The notes under the pieces were generated by a model that was given only the letters and a program-made list of their open reading frames with translations, was not told where the DNA came from and made no database searches. A stretch of DNA of 53,311 nucleotides, taken from assembly GCF_027568515.1 (NCBI RefSeq), contig NZ_JANKZF010000033.1:1-53311 (forward strand), read 5' to 3'. The translations under genes and the position numbers were made by a program. Source of the stretch: Arthrobacter sp. HY1533. GTDB lineage: Bacteria; Actinomycetota; Actinomycetes; Actinomycetales; Micrococcaceae. Of the stretch, positions 51,352 through 53,311 are shown piece after piece. Each line of letters starts with the position of its first letter. Within the stretch, counting starts at the first letter, position 1.

Positions 51352-53262
51352 ATGCACAAACACTTCACGGGAGTGTCAATGGCGGTGGTGGCGGCTGTTG
51401 TGGTTGCCATCGCTGGTGCTGGCGCCGCAGACGCCGCCCCGACCCCGAAACCCATTCCCAATTCACAACCGGGCTGGCTGGCCCATGGCAAAAACCTTGG
51501 AACAGCAGCCCCGAACGCCCCCGTCAGCGCACGCGTCTACCTCGCGCCCAACGGAGGGCTCAATGCACTGAAAGCCGCCGCAACTGCTGCGTCCAGCTCG
51601 AACCAGTACCTCACGCCCGGCCAGTACCACGCGCAGTTTGACCCCTCCGCGGCAACCGTGGACGCAGTCAGCAGCTGGCTGGCCGGCTCCGGCCTGAAGG
51701 TGAGCGTGGAAGCAAACCACCGCTACATTGATGCGACGGGAAGCGTGGGCCAGGCCAACAAGGCCTTCGGCGTCAAAATCTCCAAATTCAGCCACGATGG
51801 ATTGAGCGTGCAGGCCCCAACCGGCCCGGCCACCGCTCCTGACAACGTTGCGGCGGCCATCATTGCCGTTTCGGGACTGGACACCACGGTCTCGATCGTC
51901 GAGCCCAAGACCCAGAAGCCCTCGCCTCCGAGCGACGGCTTCCGCAACGCCCCCGTCTGCTCGCACTGGTACGGGGACCAAAACCCCACCACGCTCCCTG
52001 CCCCTGACGGCACGGTGCTCCCGCAGCTCAATGGAGCAACACTGCCCTACGCCCCGTGCGGCTACACCGGCCCCCAGCTGCGCAACGCCTACGAGGCTGG
52101 GGCTCCCGCGGGGCTCGACGGCCGCGGCGTGACGGTTGCCATCACCGACGCCTACGCCTCCCCAACCATCGAGGCGGACGCGAACCGCTACGCCATCGAG
52201 ACGGGCGACCGGCCCTTCGCGGCGGGACAGTTCTCCCAGAGCCTGCCCCGGGCCTTCACCCAGGTCAATGCCAACAACTCGCCCAGGCAGTGCGACGCAT
52301 CCGGATGGTACGGCGAGGAAACCCTCGACGTCGAGGCCGTGCACGCCATGGCCCCGGCCGCGAACATCCGCTACTACGCGGGCGCGAGCTGCCAGGACTC
52401 GGCACTGCTGGACACCTTCAGCCGCATCAACGACGAGGGCGTCGCGAACATTGTGACCAATTCGTGGGGCGGCGTGGGTGATGTGGTCAAGCCGACCCTC
52501 CTTCTGGCGTACGAGACCGCGTTCCTGCAGGGTGCCGTGCAGGGCATCAGCTACGTGTTTTCCACGGGCGACTCCGGAGACGAGGTCACCAACGTGGGCA
52601 CGCCGCAGACCGACTACCCTGCCTCGGACCCCTACGTCACCGGAGTGGGCGGCACCTCAACGGCCATCACCCCGGCCGGCGTCACGGGCGAGACCGGATG
52701 GCAGACCACCAAGTACTCCATCACCAACGGCGCCTGGGCCCCGTCCATCGCCTTCCAGTATGGTGGCGGAGGCGGATTCTCCTCCAACATCCCCGAACCG
52801 GACTACCAGGTGGCCGCCGGAATCCACAGCCCCAACGGCGGCCGTGCGCTGCCCGACGTGTCAATGAATGCGGACCCGACCACCGGAATGCTGGTGGGCC
52901 AGACCCAGACGTTTGGCAAGACTGCAGCCTACGACAGGTACCGGATTGGCGGCACGAGCCTTGCCTCGCCGCTGTTCGCGGGCATGACGGCGCTGAAGAT
53001 CCAGGCCAGCGGGCACGGGCTGGGGTTGCTGAACCCGAAGATCTACGCGAACCACTCGGGCTTCCACGATGTAACCGGCGCGGGCATTGATGCCGGCAAC
53101 ATCAGGGTTGACTTCGTCAATGGCCTGGATGCAAGCGGCGGGTACGTGTACTCGGTGCGCTCGTTCAACACCATCAACACCACCCTGACGGTGGGCAGCG
53201 GCTGGGACAGCGAAACCGGCTGGGGCAGCCCCCGTGCCGGCTGGCTGACCCCGGTTCCGTAA
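51352..53262 (+). CDS. Secreted S53 (sedolisin) serine protease
   Basis: A 636-residue preproenzyme. Signal peptide at 1-29 (ends GAADAA); pro-kumamolisin activation domain at about 55-190 (SNQYLTPGQYHAQFDPS...); catalytic domain with Glu 322 and Asp 326 in GEETLDVEAVHAMAP, the oxyanion Asp 407 in FSTGDSGDE and the nucleophile Ser 536 in GGTSLASPLFAG. The C-terminal FHDVTGAGIDAG and WDSETGWGSP provide the calcium site. All catalytic residues are present, so it should be an active acid protease after prodomain removal. GGAG lies 8 nt before the ATG. A hairpin begins at 53295. Confidence 0.93.
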   Translation: MHKHFTGVSMAVVAAVVVAIAGAGAADAAPTPKPIPNSQPGWLAHGKNLGTAAPNAPVSARVYLAPNGGLNALKAAATAASSSNQYLTPGQYHAQFDPSAATVDAVSSWLAGSGLKVSVEANHRYIDATGSVGQANKAFGVKISKFSHDGLSVQAPTGPATAPDNVAAAIIAVSGLDTTVSIVEPKTQKPSPPSDGFRNAPVCSHWYGDQNPTTLPAPDGTVLPQLNGATLPYAPCGYTGPQLRNAYEAGAPAGLDGRGVTVAITDAYASPTIEADANRYAIETGDRPFAAGQFSQSLPRAFTQVNANNSPRQCDASGWYGEETLDVEAVHAMAPAANIRYYAGASCQDSALLDTFSRINDEGVANIVTNSWGGVGDVVKPTLLLAYETAFLQGAVQGISYVFSTGDSGDEVTNVGTPQTDYPASDPYVTGVGGTSTAITPAGVTGETGWQTTKYSITNGAWAPSIAFQYGGGGGFSSNIPEPDYQVAAGIHSPNGGRALPDVSMNADPTTGMLVGQTQTFGKTAAYDRYRIGGTSLASPLFAGMTALKIQASGHGLGLLNPKIYANHSGFHDVTGAGIDAGNIRVDFVNGLDASGGYVYSVRSFNTINTTLTVGSGWDSETGWGSPRAGWLTPVP

Positions 53263-53294
53263 GGCGGCAATGGCCTGATGCACGACGTCGGGCA

Positions 53295-53311
53295 CGGCAC
53301 CCACGGTGCCG
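53295..53311 (+). terminator. Hairpin after the S53 gene, cut by window end
   Basis: CGGCACC (53295-53301), loop CAC, GGTGCCG (53305-53311). The stem may extend and a T tract may follow beyond the window. Confidence 0.55.

Overview
The window reads as chromosomal DNA of a high-GC actinobacterium, most likely Arthrobacter or a close relative in the Micrococcaceae. The signs are a DUF222-type HNH endonuclease tail, the actinobacterial order ilvD-ilvB-ilvN-ilvC-serA, a leaderless style of translation start, a Gram-positive malate:quinone oxidoreductase, and a class E sortase-type LAATG anchor. No prophage, insertion sequence, CRISPR array or plasmid module was seen.

Layout. 0-10 kb: end of an HNH protein; a luciferase-like monooxygenase with its MarR regulator; an MFS exporter; a lone RND-type exporter; mqo; and an orphan oligopeptide-type binding lipoprotein. 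10.3-11.4 kb: tRNA-Leu(UAG), thiol peroxidase bcp, and two identical tRNA-Lys(CUU) genes in tandem, each with its own terminator. 11.6-19.3 kb: branched-chain amino acid synthesis (ilvD, then an ilvB attenuator with a short L-P-V-V-I leader peptide, ilvB, ilvN, ilvC) and serA. 19.4-21 kb: metG. 21-29 kb: an AbiEi/DUF559-like protein, a MacB-like ABC pair, a methyltransferase, a GNAT acetyltransferase, a 59-residue Cys-rich protein behind a CsoR/CstR-like operator, and an AlkZ-like DNA glycosylase. 29-34.3 kb: a FadR-type regulator divergent from a class V aminotransferase plus sugar-type ABC importer operon. 34.3-36.6 kb: a NarL-type two-component pair. 36.7-39 kb: leuB and ilvE. 39.3-43.2 kb: an envelope module (sortase-anchored beta-propeller, secreted DUF2690 protein, ECF sigma factor, and its membrane partner with a duplicated outer domain). 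43.2-47.8 kb: FAH-family hydrolase, a second two-component pair, and an amino-acid permease behind a CRP-like site. 47.9-53.3 kb: a 719-residue heptad-repeat membrane protein, a 68-bp perfect palindrome, an ArsR/SRPBCC pair, and a secreted S53 (sedolisin) protease.

How the genes fit together. The metabolic core is amino-acid synthesis: ilvBNC/ilvD/ilvE supply valine and isoleucine, leuB the leucine branch, serA serine; metG charges methionine. The ilvB leader indicates control by branched-chain aminoacyl-tRNA supply. Around this core are transport, envelope and stress modules with local regulators whose candidate operators can be seen. Two features recur across the window. At least ten genes have a -10-like TANNNT hexamer 6-8 nt before the start codon, suggesting leaderless mRNAs (TAGGCT-6 nt-ATG occurs three times). 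Most transcription units end in unusually long, sequence-unrelated hairpins. All functional calls are by sequence reading and family recall, without database searches.
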